A stretch of 64,000 bases of DNA from Bradyrhizobium sp. B097 (GTDB taxonomy: Bacteria; Pseudomonadota; Alphaproteobacteria; Rhizobiales; Xanthobacteraceae). Position 1 is the stretch's first letter; each line of letters opens with the position of its first letter. The position numbers were made by a program, and so were the translations under genes. Below the pieces are notes generated by a model. That model had not been told where the DNA came from. It did not search any database and was given only the letters and a program-made list of their open reading frames with translations. Below, in pieces: positions 47,253 to 56,180 of the stretch. The stretch is taken from positions 8,986,501-9,050,500 of the forward strand of contig NZ_CP152412.1 of NCBI RefSeq assembly GCF_038957035.1. Reading direction: 5' to 3'.

Positions 47253-47909
47253 ATGACCTTGTCGGTCGACCTGTTCTTCTCGTTCCGCAGTCCGTACAGC
47301 TATCTGGCGTTGCCGAAGACGCTGAAGATGGTCGCAGACTACGATGTCGCGGTGAATTTGCGACCGGTCTATCCGCTCGCGGTCCGCGTGCCCGGCTTCT
47401 TCAAGAAGACCAATCCGCAATTCGCCCGCTATGTCGTGCTCGATTCCAGCCGCGTCGCCAAGCACGAGAACATCCCGTTCCGCTTTCCGCGCCCGGACCC
47501 GATCGTGCAGGACATGACGACGCTCGACGTCGCCGCACATCAGCCCTACATCCACCGCCTGACCCGGCTCGGCGCTGCCGCGCAGCTCGAGGGACGGTCG
47601 CTTGCCTTCACCTCCGCCATCGGCCGCGTGCTGTGGGACGGCTCGGTGAAGGGCTGGAACGAGGGCGATCATCTGGCGCGAGCGGCTGCTGCCGCAGGCT
47701 TCGATCTTGCGGCGATGGATGCGGCAATCGCTGCCGATCCCGATCGCTATGAGGCGGTCATCAAGGGCAACGAGGAGGCGCATGCGGCCTCAGGCCATTG
47801 GGGCGTGCCGACCTTCGTTTTCGAGAACGAGCCGTTCTTCGGTCAGGACCGTATCGACCTCCTGATCTGGCGCATGGAGGGCAAGGGCCTGACGCGCCGC
47901 ACGACATAG
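47253..47909 (+). CDS. 2-Hydroxychromene-2-carboxylate isomerase-like DsbA-family protein
   Basis: The 218-aa protein is a DsbA/GST-kappa fold with the signature FFSFRSPYSYLALP, where Ser in SPYS replaces the redox Cys and binds glutathione in HCCA isomerases. It ends SGHWGVPTFVFENEPFFGQDRIDLL, the cis-Pro and tail typical of the family. HCCA isomerase acts in naphthalene breakdown, but most homologues have other roles. It follows the MATE gene by 49 bp and ends 7 bp from the convergent FUSC gene. Confidence 0.9.
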   Translation: MTLSVDLFFSFRSPYSYLALPKTLKMVADYDVAVNLRPVYPLAVRVPGFFKKTNPQFARYVVLDSSRVAKHENIPFRFPRPDPIVQDMTTLDVAAHQPYIHRLTRLGAAAQLEGRSLAFTSAIGRVLWDGSVKGWNEGDHLARAAAAAGFDLAAMDAAIAADPDRYEAVIKGNEEAHAASGHWGVPTFVFENEPFFGQDRIDLLIWRMEGKGLTRRTT

Positions 47910-47916
47910 CCACGGG

Positions 47917-49056
47917 TCATGCCGCGCTCTTCTCCGAAGTTTCGGCAACGATCTTTTCGGAAGCATCTTCGTTGGTGCACCAATTGCCGTGGCAGCGCTT
48001 GAGGTCGCTCAGATTCTGCCGCATCTGGTCGAGCGAAAATCCGAGCGCGAAGAACCGCTCCATGGCATCGACCGGAAGGCCCCGGGTCAGGCCCTCGCTG
48101 CGCACCGCGGCAACCTCCTCGCTATAGGCATGCAGCGCGGCATCGACCGGCGCCATGTCGGCCGGGCCGCTGCCGGCGCGCAGGGCTGTCGCGACCGCCA
48201 CCATATAAGTCACGATGGCATTGCTGACGTCGGCCAATGGCCGCGCCAGCCTGGCCTGGATATCGGCCGGCAGCGGCACGACACAGGCGCGCCCGATCAT
48301 CACGACGTCGTGCCGCAGCCGCTGGATGGTCCGCAGCAGCGGACCGGTGTCCGGCCCGGATGACAGATGCATGGTGCGTTCACGCTCGGCCTCGAGGCCG
48401 GTCGCGTGCAAATTGGTCACCGCGGTACCGATGCCATCCTGGATCCGGTGCAGTGCGTCGTTGTCGAGCCCGCGCGTCAGACCGGCGAGCAATTCGGCGA
48501 ACGCCGCCGAGAGCAGTTCCAGCAGCTTCGACGCATTGACCCTGATCTGGCTGACCGCGCGCGACGGCAGCACCAGGAACGAGATCACAAGGCCAGTCAG
48601 CGCACCGACCGTGACCTCGAGGACGCGGTCGATCGCTGAGTCCAGCGGATTGGAATGATGCATCGTCGGCAGCAGCAGCACGATCACCGCCGTCACCGTC
48701 GCCGAGTTCAGGCTCGGATTGAGCGCGGCGATGAACGCCAGCGGCACGATCGCCAGCACCAGCAGCGCCAGCAGGCTGCCCTCGCCGGAATGCGGGATCA
48801 GCACCGCGATCGCGCCGCCATAGATGGCGCCGCCGATGGTGCCGAGCATGTAGTCGCGGGTCGCCTTCAGCGAGCGGCCGACGCTCATCTGGGTCACGAT
48901 CAGCGAGGTCAGCACCGCCCACAGCGGCAGCATGAGGTGCAGTGCGAGCGCGATGGTATAGGCGGCCACGCCGGCGGATGCGATCCGGACCGCCAGCGCC
49001 AGCTGCGTCCTGCGTGTCCAGAGCTGGTCGAACATGCGTTTTGCGAAGGTCCTCAT
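47917..49056 (-). CDS. FUSC-family membrane protein (aromatic acid exporter-like)
   Basis: The 379-aa protein has an N-terminal membrane domain of about six helices (residues 20-170) with YTIALALHLMLPLWAVLTSL and SVGRSLKATRDYMLGTIGGA, followed by a cytoplasmic helical domain of about 200 residues. This is the half-size layout of FUSC/ArAE proteins that export p-hydroxybenzoate-like acids or support fusaric acid resistance. Start ATG 49054-49056 opens the basic segment MRTFAKRMFDQLW; the frame open far upstream is antisense to the MmgE/PrpD gene. Confidence 0.85.
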   Translation of the reverse strand: MRTFAKRMFDQLWTRRTQLALAVRIASAGVAAYTIALALHLMLPLWAVLTSLIVTQMSVGRSLKATRDYMLGTIGGAIYGGAIAVLIPHSGEGSLLALLVLAIVPLAFIAALNPSLNSATVTAVIVLLLPTMHHSNPLDSAIDRVLEVTVGALTGLVISFLVLPSRAVSQIRVNASKLLELLSAAFAELLAGLTRGLDNDALHRIQDGIGTAVTNLHATGLEAERERTMHLSSGPDTGPLLRTIQRLRHDVVMIGRACVVPLPADIQARLARPLADVSNAIVTYMVAVATALRAGSGPADMAPVDAALHAYSEEVAAVRSEGLTRGLPVDAMERFFALGFSLDQMRQNLSDLKRCHGNWCTNEDASEKIVAETSEKSAA

Positions 49057-49203
49057 GCACCCTGATCCGCAATCAATGGAAAGGCCCGTGTTACACGACT
49101 TGACGTCCAGCGACCGGAAGCATGGCTGCTGCCCGCGGCGGCAAGGTGGCTTGAAAGGCCAAACCCGCCCGCCTACCCTGCGCCGCAAAATTGAGGAAAC
49201 ACG

Positions 49204-50574
49204 ATGGCCCACGAAACCGCAACGCTCGCCGCCTATGTCGCCGACCTGAAATATTCCGACATTCCGCCGGAGGTGCTGGAGCGTGCCAAGGTTTTGACGC
49301 TGGATTTCCTGGGCAGCACCATCCGCGCCCGCCGCGATGCGGAATCGACCCCCTCGCTGATGAAGATGCTGGAGGCGCTGGCGCTGGACGGCAAGGGCGA
49401 GGCCACGGTGTTCGGCGACACCAAGACCTGGACGCCGGCGGTGGCGGCGCTGCTCAACGGCGCGCTCGGCCATTCGCTCGACTTCGACGACACCCATGCC
49501 GATTCCTCGCTGCATCCGAGCGCACCCGTGGTGCCTGCTGCGTTCGCGATCGGCGAGATGGTCGGCGCCTCCGGCCGCGACGTGCTGACCGCGATCGTTG
49601 CCGGTTATGAAGTGTGCTGCCGGCTCGGCAACGCGCTCGACCCCACCTCGCATTATGCCAAGGGTTTCCACCCGACCGCGACGGCCGGCACCTATGGCGC
49701 TGCTGCTGCGGCGGCAAAACTGTTCGGGCTGTCGAAGGAACAGATCGTCTCCGCCTTCGGCGTCTCCGGTAGCCAGGCCGCGGGCTCGCTGCAGTTCCTG
49801 GTCAACGGCGCCTGGAACAAGCGCTACCAGGTCGGCGCCGCTGCGATGAACGGCGTGATCGCCGCGACCCTGGCGCGCAACGACTTCATCGGTTCGAGCG
49901 AATCGGTCGAGGGCAAGCATGGCCTTTTGGTCGGCTATACCGATGACGCGCATCCGGACAAGGCGGTCGCGGGCTTGGGCCATACTTATGAGACCCTGAA
50001 GATCGGCGTGAAGCCGTATCCGAGCTGCCGCTACACCCATGCCGCGATCGACGCGCTGATCGCGATGCGGCGCGAGCACAATCTGACGCCGGACCAGATC
50101 AGGAAGGTCGAGATCGGCCTGCACCGCAACGGCATCACGCTGACCGGCGATGCCGCTACCAAGCGTCACCCGACCTCGGTGGTCGGCGGCCAGTTCTCGA
50201 TGTTCTTCACCGGCGCGATCGCGCTCGACCAGGGCCATTTCGGCTGGGACGATTACGACCGGCTGGGTGATGCGGCGATCGACGCGCTCGCCGACAAGTT
50301 CGACGTGGTGCAGGACGACCGCCTCGAGGTCGGCCGCACCCATCCGTTCGGCGCCCGCGTCTCGATCACCACCGATGACGGCACCCATGAGCGCCTCTAT
50401 GCCGATCCCTCCGGCGAGCCGACCTCGTTCCCCGATGCACAGGCGATGCAACAGAAGTTCCTGACGCTGGCCCGCCCGGTGCTCGACAAGCGCGCCGACC
50501 AGCTCGCGGACGCGATCCTGACGCTGGAGCGGTTCGATCGCGTGGAGAAGGCGACGCAGCTGGGGCGGCAGTAG
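49204..50574 (+). CDS. MmgE/PrpD family protein
   Basis: The 456-aa protein belongs to the 2-methylcitrate dehydratase / cis-aconitate decarboxylase superfamily. It shows GHSLDFDDTHADSSLHPSAPVVPAA in the N-terminal helical domain, YAKGFHPTATAGTYGAAAAAAKL, and the C-terminal KPYPSCRYTHAAIDA segment. No prpC or prpB genes are near, so propionate catabolism is not implied; many rhizobial paralogues act on unknown substrates. GAGGAAACACG precedes the ATG. It is divergent from the FUSC gene. Confidence 0.92.
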   Translation: MAHETATLAAYVADLKYSDIPPEVLERAKVLTLDFLGSTIRARRDAESTPSLMKMLEALALDGKGEATVFGDTKTWTPAVAALLNGALGHSLDFDDTHADSSLHPSAPVVPAAFAIGEMVGASGRDVLTAIVAGYEVCCRLGNALDPTSHYAKGFHPTATAGTYGAAAAAAKLFGLSKEQIVSAFGVSGSQAAGSLQFLVNGAWNKRYQVGAAAMNGVIAATLARNDFIGSSESVEGKHGLLVGYTDDAHPDKAVAGLGHTYETLKIGVKPYPSCRYTHAAIDALIAMRREHNLTPDQIRKVEIGLHRNGITLTGDAATKRHPTSVVGGQFSMFFTGAIALDQGHFGWDDYDRLGDAAIDALADKFDVVQDDRLEVGRTHPFGARVSITTDDGTHERLYADPSGEPTSFPDAQAMQQKFLTLARPVLDKRADQLADAILTLERFDRVEKATQLGRQ

Positions 50575-50618
50575 GGGCGGCCGTGGTCGAGCGCAGGCTG
50601 CGCACTACACCCGCCGCT

Positions 50619-50740
50619 GTCGTCCCTGCGAAAGCAGGGACCCATAACCACAGGGTTGCGTTGTGGGAGTGAGCTACGGCCCCAGCCTCGCGCAACAATG
50701 CGCATTCGGGGTAATGGGTCCTGGCTTTCGCCAGGACGAC
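50619..50740. repeat. GTCGTCC...GGACGAC palindrome
   Basis: The element opens GTCGTCCCTGCGAAAGCAGG and continues GACCCATAACCACAGG. It closes TAATGGGTCC and GGACGAC. A close copy is at 54976-55106. It is the first of three different palindromes in tandem after the MmgE/PrpD gene. Confidence 0.9.
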
Positions 50741-50772
50741 GAGGCGCAATTCAAGATCTCAAGCAGCGCGGT

Positions 50773-50874
50773 GTCATCACCCGCGAAAGCGGGTGATCCA
50801 GTATTCCAGAGACAGCGGCGCTTGAACCGAGAGGCCGCGGCGTACTGGATCGCCCGGTCGAGCCGGGCGATGAC
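50773..50874. repeat. GTCAT...ATGAC palindrome (CACCCGCGAAAGCGGGTG type)
   Basis: The left arm has hairpin CACCCGCGAAAGCGGGTG then ATCCAGTA. The right arm has TACTGGATC then CGCCCGGTCGAGCCGGGCG. Ends are GTCAT and ATGAC, the same two-hairpin plan as the other elements, with different hairpin sequences. Confidence 0.9.
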
Positions 50875-50946
50875 AGCTGTATTTGACGGCGCAGCTTCGC
50901 ATTTTCAGGACATGATTCGTCCGAACTTTTGCTTGCTCACCTCACT

Positions 50947-51047
50947 GTCATTCCGGGGCTCGCGAAGCGAGAGCCCGGAATCCATCAGGCCGCATCACGC
51001 GTGGCAAAATGGATTCCGGGCTCATGCTTCGCATGCCGCGGAATGAC
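50947..51047. repeat. GTCAT...ATGAC palindrome (TCCGGGGCTCGCGAAGCGAG type)
   Basis: The left arm starts GTCATTCCGGGGCTCGCG and ends CCGGAATCCAT. The right arm starts ATGGATTCCGGGCTC and ends GCGGAATGAC. It ends 7 bp from the DUF1330 stop codon and may terminate that gene. Confidence 0.9.
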
Positions 51048-51053
51048 GGAGAC

Positions 51054-51344
51054 TTACTCCGCTCCATCAATGATCACAAAATCCCCGTCCGAGTATTTCT
51101 GCCGGATTGCTTTCGCGGCCTGATAGTCGGGGCAGGTGTAGCATTCCATCGCGGTGGCGCGATCCCTGAACTCGATGACGAAATTGCGCTGGCGCGTCGC
51201 GCCTTCCATCACCTCATAGGAGCCGTTGCGCACGATGAAATTGGCGCCGTATCTGGCGAAGACCGGCATCGCGGCGACGAGGTATTCGGGATAACGGGCT
51301 TCATCGTGCACCGTGACGTGCACGATCCAGTAGGCTTTCGGCAT
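51054..51344 (-). CDS. DUF1330 family protein
   Basis: The 96-aa protein has the DUF1330 dimeric alpha-beta barrel pattern: AYWIVHVTVHDEARYPEYLVA at the N-terminus, RNGSYEVMEGATRQRNFVIEF, and YTCPDYQAAKAIRQ near the end. The family is related to antibiotic-biosynthesis monooxygenase folds; function is unknown. Start ATG 51342-51344 has GGAGA upstream. A frame open 60 codons earlier crosses a perfect hairpin and is rejected. Confidence 0.92.
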   Translation of the reverse strand: MPKAYWIVHVTVHDEARYPEYLVAAMPVFARYGANFIVRNGSYEVMEGATRQRNFVIEFRDRATAMECYTCPDYQAAKAIRQKYSDGDFVIIDGAE

Positions 51345-51377
51345 GATGGTCTCCGGCTGAGGCGATCTTAAAGAACT

Positions 51378-51405
51378 GTGGCGCATCTCCTGCGAGATGC
51401 GCCAC
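51378..51405 (-). terminator. Perfect hairpin after the serine hydrolase gene
   Basis: The 12-bp stem GTGGCGCATCTC / GAGATGCGCCAC has a 4-nt loop (51390-51393). On the minus strand it is followed by AGTTCTTTAAG, a modest T-run. It lies 66 bp beyond the serine hydrolase stop and just upstream of DUF1330. Confidence 0.75.
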
Positions 51406-51471
51406 GGCATCAGAAAATTCCGGAGGCCAAGATTCAATTCACGATCGCGCGGGCGGTGTGTGACGTGCCAG

Positions 51472-52899
51472 TCAATTGCCGCCCGCGAGCCGCGCGCCCG
51501 TCGACGTCGCCGTGACGACATCACGGACCAGATCGAACACGCCGTCCGCCTCGAGCGGCATGTTCGGCGAGCGGCCGAGCCGCACGATGACGAGGTGCTG
51601 TGACGGCACGATCACGACATATTGCCCGATCGTGCCCTTGGCGAAGAAGGCGTCGCGCGGCCAGCCGTGCTTGACACGGAAGTTGGCGCCAAAGCTCTCG
51701 CCGAGATTGGTCCAGAAGCCCGCGCCGATGCCGACCCAGGCGTTCGGCGTCGGCGATGCGGAGTACTTGACCCAGCCTTCGGGCAGGATGCGCTTGTCGC
51801 CGGCCATCCCGTCATTGAGGTAGAGCTGGCCGAGACGCGCCCAGTCGCGTGCGCTCGCCATCATCGCGCCCGATCCTTCAGGCGTGCCGGCAACATCGAA
51901 CTGCATGACCACGTTGTACATACCGAGCGGATCGAACAATTCGCGGCGCGCAAACCGCATCACGTCGGCGGCGTGGCCGCCGGCCGCGTTGCGGATCAGA
52001 TGCGAGAGGATGATGAAATTGCCGTCGTGATAATTCCACGCCTCACCCGGCGCGGTCTCGAGCGGAATGCTCTCGGCGTACGCGGCCATGTCCGGCTCCA
52101 TGAACTTCATCCGGTTGACTGGCTCGAGCGCGGAGGCAAGCGAAGCCTGCAGCGAGCTACCGAGCGCGAGGCCTGCGGTGTGGCGCAGCAGTTGATCGAC
52201 CGTGATCGCGTGGCGCGGATCCTTCGGATCCTGCCAGGCGGCGATCGGCACCGGCCGGTCGACCGCAAGCTTGCCGTCACGCACCAGAACGCCGATCAGG
52301 GCCGAGATCACCGATTTGGTCGCGGAGAAGCCGAGTAGCGGCGTCTCGATGCCGATGCCGTCGGCGTAACGCTCGGCGACGATGCGGCCATCCTTCATCA
52401 CGACGACAGCGCGGGTGTGACGGAACGGCGGCTCCGCCGGCTCGGCAAAGGCGCGGTCGAGCGCGGCCCCAAGCTGCGGGCTTTGTGGTGCGACGAGCGC
52501 AGGGCCTGCGATCTCGGGCAGCGATGCGGCTTGCGGCCTCGAGGGCGGCAGCGGGCCATCGGCGAGCACCGCGCCGTGGTCGAGCGTGCAGCCGAACCCC
52601 TCGCGATAGACGGCGTGGCTGCGGCCAAGCCCGAACAGCGTCACCGTGACATCCTTGCGATCAAGATCGACCTCGGTGTCCATCGCCCAGGTGATCAGGC
52701 CGGCCCCCGGCATCGCATCCGTGGTTTCGGTCAGGTTTCGCCTGGGGTCGAGACCGCTGACGAAGGTCTCCGAGCAGACGACATTCGCAACAAAACCGGT
52801 CGCGACCTTGGGCACATCGCGGGCCCGGGCGGCGGACAGCGCCAGCGCACCGCAGGCGGTGGTGGCAATGAGAATGAAGGCGAGCTTTCGACGGGTCAC
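51472..52899 (-). CDS. Exported beta-lactamase-family serine hydrolase
   Basis: The 475-aa protein has a signal peptide (MTRRKLAFILIATTACGALA) and a class C beta-lactamase / penicillin-binding fold. The nucleophile motif is GFSATKSV (SxxK), the second motif region is WNYHDGN (Tyr), and KHGWPRD lies near the end. Homologues are esterases, D-aminopeptidases or 6-aminohexanoate-dimer hydrolases; beta-lactam hydrolysis is not implied. The preferred start is GTG 52897-52899, five bases after GGAGG. An ATG 15 nt upstream would place that ribosome site inside the gene. Confidence 0.88.
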   Translation of the reverse strand: MTRRKLAFILIATTACGALALSAARARDVPKVATGFVANVVCSETFVSGLDPRRNLTETTDAMPGAGLITWAMDTEVDLDRKDVTVTLFGLGRSHAVYREGFGCTLDHGAVLADGPLPPSRPQAASLPEIAGPALVAPQSPQLGAALDRAFAEPAEPPFRHTRAVVVMKDGRIVAERYADGIGIETPLLGFSATKSVISALIGVLVRDGKLAVDRPVPIAAWQDPKDPRHAITVDQLLRHTAGLALGSSLQASLASALEPVNRMKFMEPDMAAYAESIPLETAPGEAWNYHDGNFIILSHLIRNAAGGHAADVMRFARRELFDPLGMYNVVMQFDVAGTPEGSGAMMASARDWARLGQLYLNDGMAGDKRILPEGWVKYSASPTPNAWVGIGAGFWTNLGESFGANFRVKHGWPRDAFFAKGTIGQYVVIVPSQHLVIVRLGRSPNMPLEADGVFDLVRDVVTATSTGARLAGGN

Positions 52900-53062
52900 G
52901 GGATCCTCCGGCATGGCGCATGGGGCGCGTGGCCGGGATCAGGCCGGAGCGGACGCGCAAGCGCTCGCCGGATTTGGAATCGGGCTGGCCGAGAACTCGG
53001 GGCCGCTCGCCGAATCTAAAAATGCGCTGTGATTACAATGGCCTACGACCGAGGCAGCTCTT

Positions 53063-53199
53063 CCCTTCTCCCCTTGTGGGAGAAGGTGGCGCGGACGCAG
53101 TCCGCGACGGATGAGGGGTCTGCCTCCGCGGAGCGAGACCCCTCACCCGGCTTCAATGCTTCCGCATTGAAGCCACCCTCTCCCACAAGGGGAGAGGGT
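53063..53199. repeat. Palindromic dispersed repeat, CTCCC class variant
   Basis: The element opens CCCTTCTCCCCTTGTGGGAG and closes CTCTCCCACAAGGGGAGAGG. Inner palindromes are GCGGACGCAGTCCGC, GCCTCCGCGGAGCGAG and GCTTCAATGCTTCCGCATTGAAGC (positions 53150-53173). It resembles the elements at 2963 and 62785 in layout. It fills most of the gap between the AraC gene and the serine hydrolase gene. Confidence 0.85.
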
Positions 53200-53221
53200 A
53201 CAGCGGCGCATGCGGCACCAA

Positions 53222-54274
53222 TTACACCGCTTTCAGCTTCCGATACTCCGTCGGCGTCACGCCGGTCGTCGCCTTGAAGGCGCGGTTGAAGGGGCCGAGC
53301 GACTGGAAGCCGGCGTCCATCGCGATGGTGATGACGGGAACTGCGGACTGCGAGGGATCAGCGAGCGCGGCCTTGGCCTCCTCGATCCGGTGGTTGTTGA
53401 GGAAGACGTTGAAATTGCGGTAGCCGAGCCGCTGGTTGATCAGCCGCCGGAGACGATATTCGGGGATCTTCAGCCGGGTTGCCAGCGTGCCGATGGTGAC
53501 GTTGTCGTGGCGATAGATGCGCTCATCCGCCATCAGCCGCATCAGGGCATCGACCAGTCTCTGGTCCGCCGCCTCCTCGACCGCGGCCGGCTTCGTCAGC
53601 ACGACGGCCTCCGCCGGCACCGTGAACAGGTCGGCGCCGTCGACGCGCATCATCGCCCAGGTGATTGCGGCCACGACGGCGGTGAGCACGGCCGCGTTCA
53701 GCAAATTGGCCCATTCCACAGTCACGCGGCTGCCGGCATAGGCGATCTGAAGCAGCGCGTTCATGCCGCCGTACAGCGCAGATGCGGCGACGATGAAGAC
53801 GCGGACACGGCGGCGGCGCTCGACCAGATCTGCCGACCACGATCCGATGGTTTGCGCCACCGCGAGCGCAACGAAGACGAGCGTGAGCGAATTGACCATG
53901 ATGATCGCGATCTGCGCGTGACCACCGGGCGCAATCCACATGCAATTGACGAAGCTGTAGGCCACGACCGCGGCCCAGATCAGGCCGTGCCACCAGCGCA
54001 GTTGAAACGCGTCATCGAACAGCGCGCGCGTGAACAGCCAGAACACCACGATGTCGCCGGTCGAGAGCGCGATCAGTGGCGCATGCCAGTCCGAGACCGG
54101 CGGGCCGGCACCCATCGACGCGGCCACCGCATGCGCCGCCGAGCCGAGCGCGAAGGCGACCGCAAGGCGCCCGGCCAGCACCGTGCGGAAATCCGCGAAC
54201 ATCGAGGCCGCAAGCACCAGCAGCAGCGTCACGGTGGCGGCGCGCAGGCACAGTTCGGTCGCGGCAAAGGTCAT
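53222..54274 (-). CDS. AraC-family regulator with membrane N-terminus
   Basis: The 350-aa protein has about seven hydrophobic segments in residues 1-220 and a C-terminal AraC/XylS double helix-turn-helix (about 245-350: NVTIGTLATRLKIPEYRLRRLI and ITIAMDAGFQSLGPFNRAFKATTGVTPTEYRKL). Membrane-bound AraC proteins of this kind read an external or membrane signal, but the ligand is unknown. The GNAT gene lies 63 bp upstream on the same strand. No obvious target gene is evident. Confidence 0.9.
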   Translation of the reverse strand: MTFAATELCLRAATVTLLLVLAASMFADFRTVLAGRLAVAFALGSAAHAVAASMGAGPPVSDWHAPLIALSTGDIVVFWLFTRALFDDAFQLRWWHGLIWAAVVAYSFVNCMWIAPGGHAQIAIIMVNSLTLVFVALAVAQTIGSWSADLVERRRRVRVFIVAASALYGGMNALLQIAYAGSRVTVEWANLLNAAVLTAVVAAITWAMMRVDGADLFTVPAEAVVLTKPAAVEEAADQRLVDALMRLMADERIYRHDNVTIGTLATRLKIPEYRLRRLINQRLGYRNFNVFLNNHRIEEAKAALADPSQSAVPVITIAMDAGFQSLGPFNRAFKATTGVTPTEYRKLKAV

Positions 54275-54337
54275 CGGTCGGTTTGCTTCGGGCTCGAAAC
54301 GGCAACGACTCGAAGATCGACCGTCACGCCGTCTTTT

Positions 54338-54913
54338 TCAAGAACCATCGCGCGACCAGCGGCTGCGCTGCGTGACCCAGATATCGATGACATCGCCCTC
54401 GAGCTTGCCCGGGCCCTCATTGACAGCACCCAGCCGCCGCGCCACGGCCTGCGAGGCGAAATTGGCGGGATCAATGCAATGGATGATGCGGTCGATGGTG
54501 AAGTTCGCGAACACAAAGTCGATCGCGGCGCGTGCCGCCTCCACCGCATAGCCCTTGCCGCGATACTCCCTGGCGATGCCCCAGCCGACCTCGAAGTCCG
54601 GCCATTCCGGCGGATAATACGGCCCGACGCGGCCGATGTAGCGAGCGGAAGACCTCTCCTCGACCGCGAACATGCCAAAGCCGTGCAGCGCCCAATGGCC
54701 GGAGATGACCGCCGCATTGCGCCAGCCCTTCAGCTCCGAGGTGACCGGCTGATGATCCGGCGTGATGAAGCGCGCCGTCTCGGGATCGGACAGCATCTTC
54801 GTGTTGTCCGCGATGTCGGACGCGCGCCACGGCCGCAGGATGAGACGCGACGTCTCGATCACGGGCCCGTCGACCTGCAACAGCTTTGCGCCCGGCTTGA
54901 TCAGAGAAACCAT
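54338..54913 (-). CDS. GNAT-family N-acetyltransferase (RimJ/RimL-like)
   Basis: The 191-aa protein has the RimJ-type pattern: IETSRLILRPWRASDIADN, YIGRVGPYYPPEWPDFEVGWGI and the acetyl-CoA-binding REYRGKGYAVEAARAAIDFVF (about residues 110-135), followed by HCIDPANFASQAVARRLGA. It would acetylate an amino group on a protein or small molecule. Start ATG 54911-54913 is six bases after GGAG; a GTG directly before it is also in frame. It is probably cotranscribed with the AraC-type gene downstream. Confidence 0.9.
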   Translation of the reverse strand: MVSLIKPGAKLLQVDGPVIETSRLILRPWRASDIADNTKMLSDPETARFITPDHQPVTSELKGWRNAAVISGHWALHGFGMFAVEERSSARYIGRVGPYYPPEWPDFEVGWGIAREYRGKGYAVEAARAAIDFVFANFTIDRIIHCIDPANFASQAVARRLGAVNEGPGKLEGDVIDIWVTQRSRWSRDGS

Positions 54914-54975
54914 CACACGCTCCAGTTTCCGGAATTATGCTGCTGTTGTCGAACGCACGCCAGAGCCACACTTTC

Positions 54976-55106
54976 GTCGTCCCTGCGAAAGCAGGGACCC
55001 ATAACCACAGGGTTGCGTTGTTGAAGCAAGCCGTGGCCCCAGCGAGCGCAACAATAGACATTTGTGGTTATGGGTCCCGGCTCGCCCTGCGCTTGGCCGG
55101 GACGAC
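54976..55106. repeat. GTCGTCC...GGACGAC palindrome
   Basis: This is a copy of the element at 50619-50740: the first 37 bp (GTCGTCCCTGCGAAAGCAGG and onwards) are the same, and it closes GTTATGGGTCCCGGC and GGACGAC. It lies between the divergent GNAT and pirin genes. Confidence 0.9.
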
Positions 55107-55164
55107 GGATAGAGTATGATCGCGGCAAAAGAGTATGATCCGGCAAAACTGCAAGGAGTCCGAC

Positions 55165-56082
55165 ATGAGCTGGCAGCCCTCGACCGATCCCGAACTCGGC
55201 GATCCCAAGACCTGCGACGCGCTGGATCTGATCATCGTGCCGCGCACCCGCGATCTCGGTGACGGCTTCGCGGTGCGCCGCGCGCTGCCGCATGGCAAGC
55301 GGCAGATGGTCGGGCCCTTCATCTTCTTCGACCATTTCGGCCCGGTGCAATACCTCGCCGGCAAGGGCATGGATGTGCGGCCGCATCCGCATATCGGGCT
55401 CGCTACCGTCACCTATCTGTTCGACGGCAGCATCATGCACCGCGACAGCGAGGGCAACATCCAGGAAATCCAGCCCGGCGCGATGAACTTGATGACCGCG
55501 GGGCGCGGCATTGCGCATTCCGAGCGCACCCCCGACGTGCAGCGCCGCGACGGCCAGAAGATGCTCGGTCTGCAAAGCTGGATCGCACTGCCGGAGGCTA
55601 AGGAGGAGATCGCGCCGTCGTTCCAGCATTACGGCGCGGGCGATCTGCCGATGATCTCGGAGCGCGACTTCACCGCGCGCGTCATCGCCGGCTCGGCGTT
55701 CGGCATCAGCTCGCCGGTCAGCATGGTCTCGCCGTGGTTCTACACCGAAGTGACCGCGCAGGCCGGCACCTCGGTGCCGCTCGACCCCGATCACGAGGAG
55801 CGCGCGATCTATCTCGTCGACGGCGAGGTCGAGATCGCGGGCGACCGCCACGAGGGACCGCGGCTGCTGATCTTCCGGCCCGGCGACCGCATCACTGTGA
55901 AGACGCTGCGACCGACCCGCATGATGTTTTTGGGCGGCGATGCCCTGGAAGGGCCGCGCCACATCTGGTGGAATTTCGTCTCGTCATCCAAGGAGCGGAT
56001 CGAGCAGGCCAAGCAGGACTGGAAAACCGGGCGTTTCGTACAGGTTCCGCACGAACACGAGTTCATTCCGCTGCCGGAGTGA
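55165..56082 (+). CDS. Pirin family protein
   Basis: The 305-aa bicupin protein has the pirin metal site HPHIGLATVTYLFDG (two His), IMHRDSEG (His) and AGRGIAHSER (Glu/His) in the N-terminal cupin (about residues 60-115), and a second cupin lacking the metal ligands. Prokaryotic pirins include quercetinases and stress-related redox proteins. AAGGAG lies six bases before ATG 55165; an in-frame ATG 30 nt earlier is poorer. It is followed 98 bp later by purC. Confidence 0.93.
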   Translation: MSWQPSTDPELGDPKTCDALDLIIVPRTRDLGDGFAVRRALPHGKRQMVGPFIFFDHFGPVQYLAGKGMDVRPHPHIGLATVTYLFDGSIMHRDSEGNIQEIQPGAMNLMTAGRGIAHSERTPDVQRRDGQKMLGLQSWIALPEAKEEIAPSFQHYGAGDLPMISERDFTARVIAGSAFGISSPVSMVSPWFYTEVTAQAGTSVPLDPDHEERAIYLVDGEVEIAGDRHEGPRLLIFRPGDRITVKTLRPTRMMFLGGDALEGPRHIWWNFVSSSKERIEQAKQDWKTGRFVQVPHEHEFIPLPE

Positions 56083-56180
56083 GCTATTTCCTGTGTTAGT
56101 CTTTGGCGCCCGCACGCCTCGTGCGGGCGCACGTCTTTGAACACCGCGTCTTTGAGAAACGAGCCCGGAAAGACCCCGCC

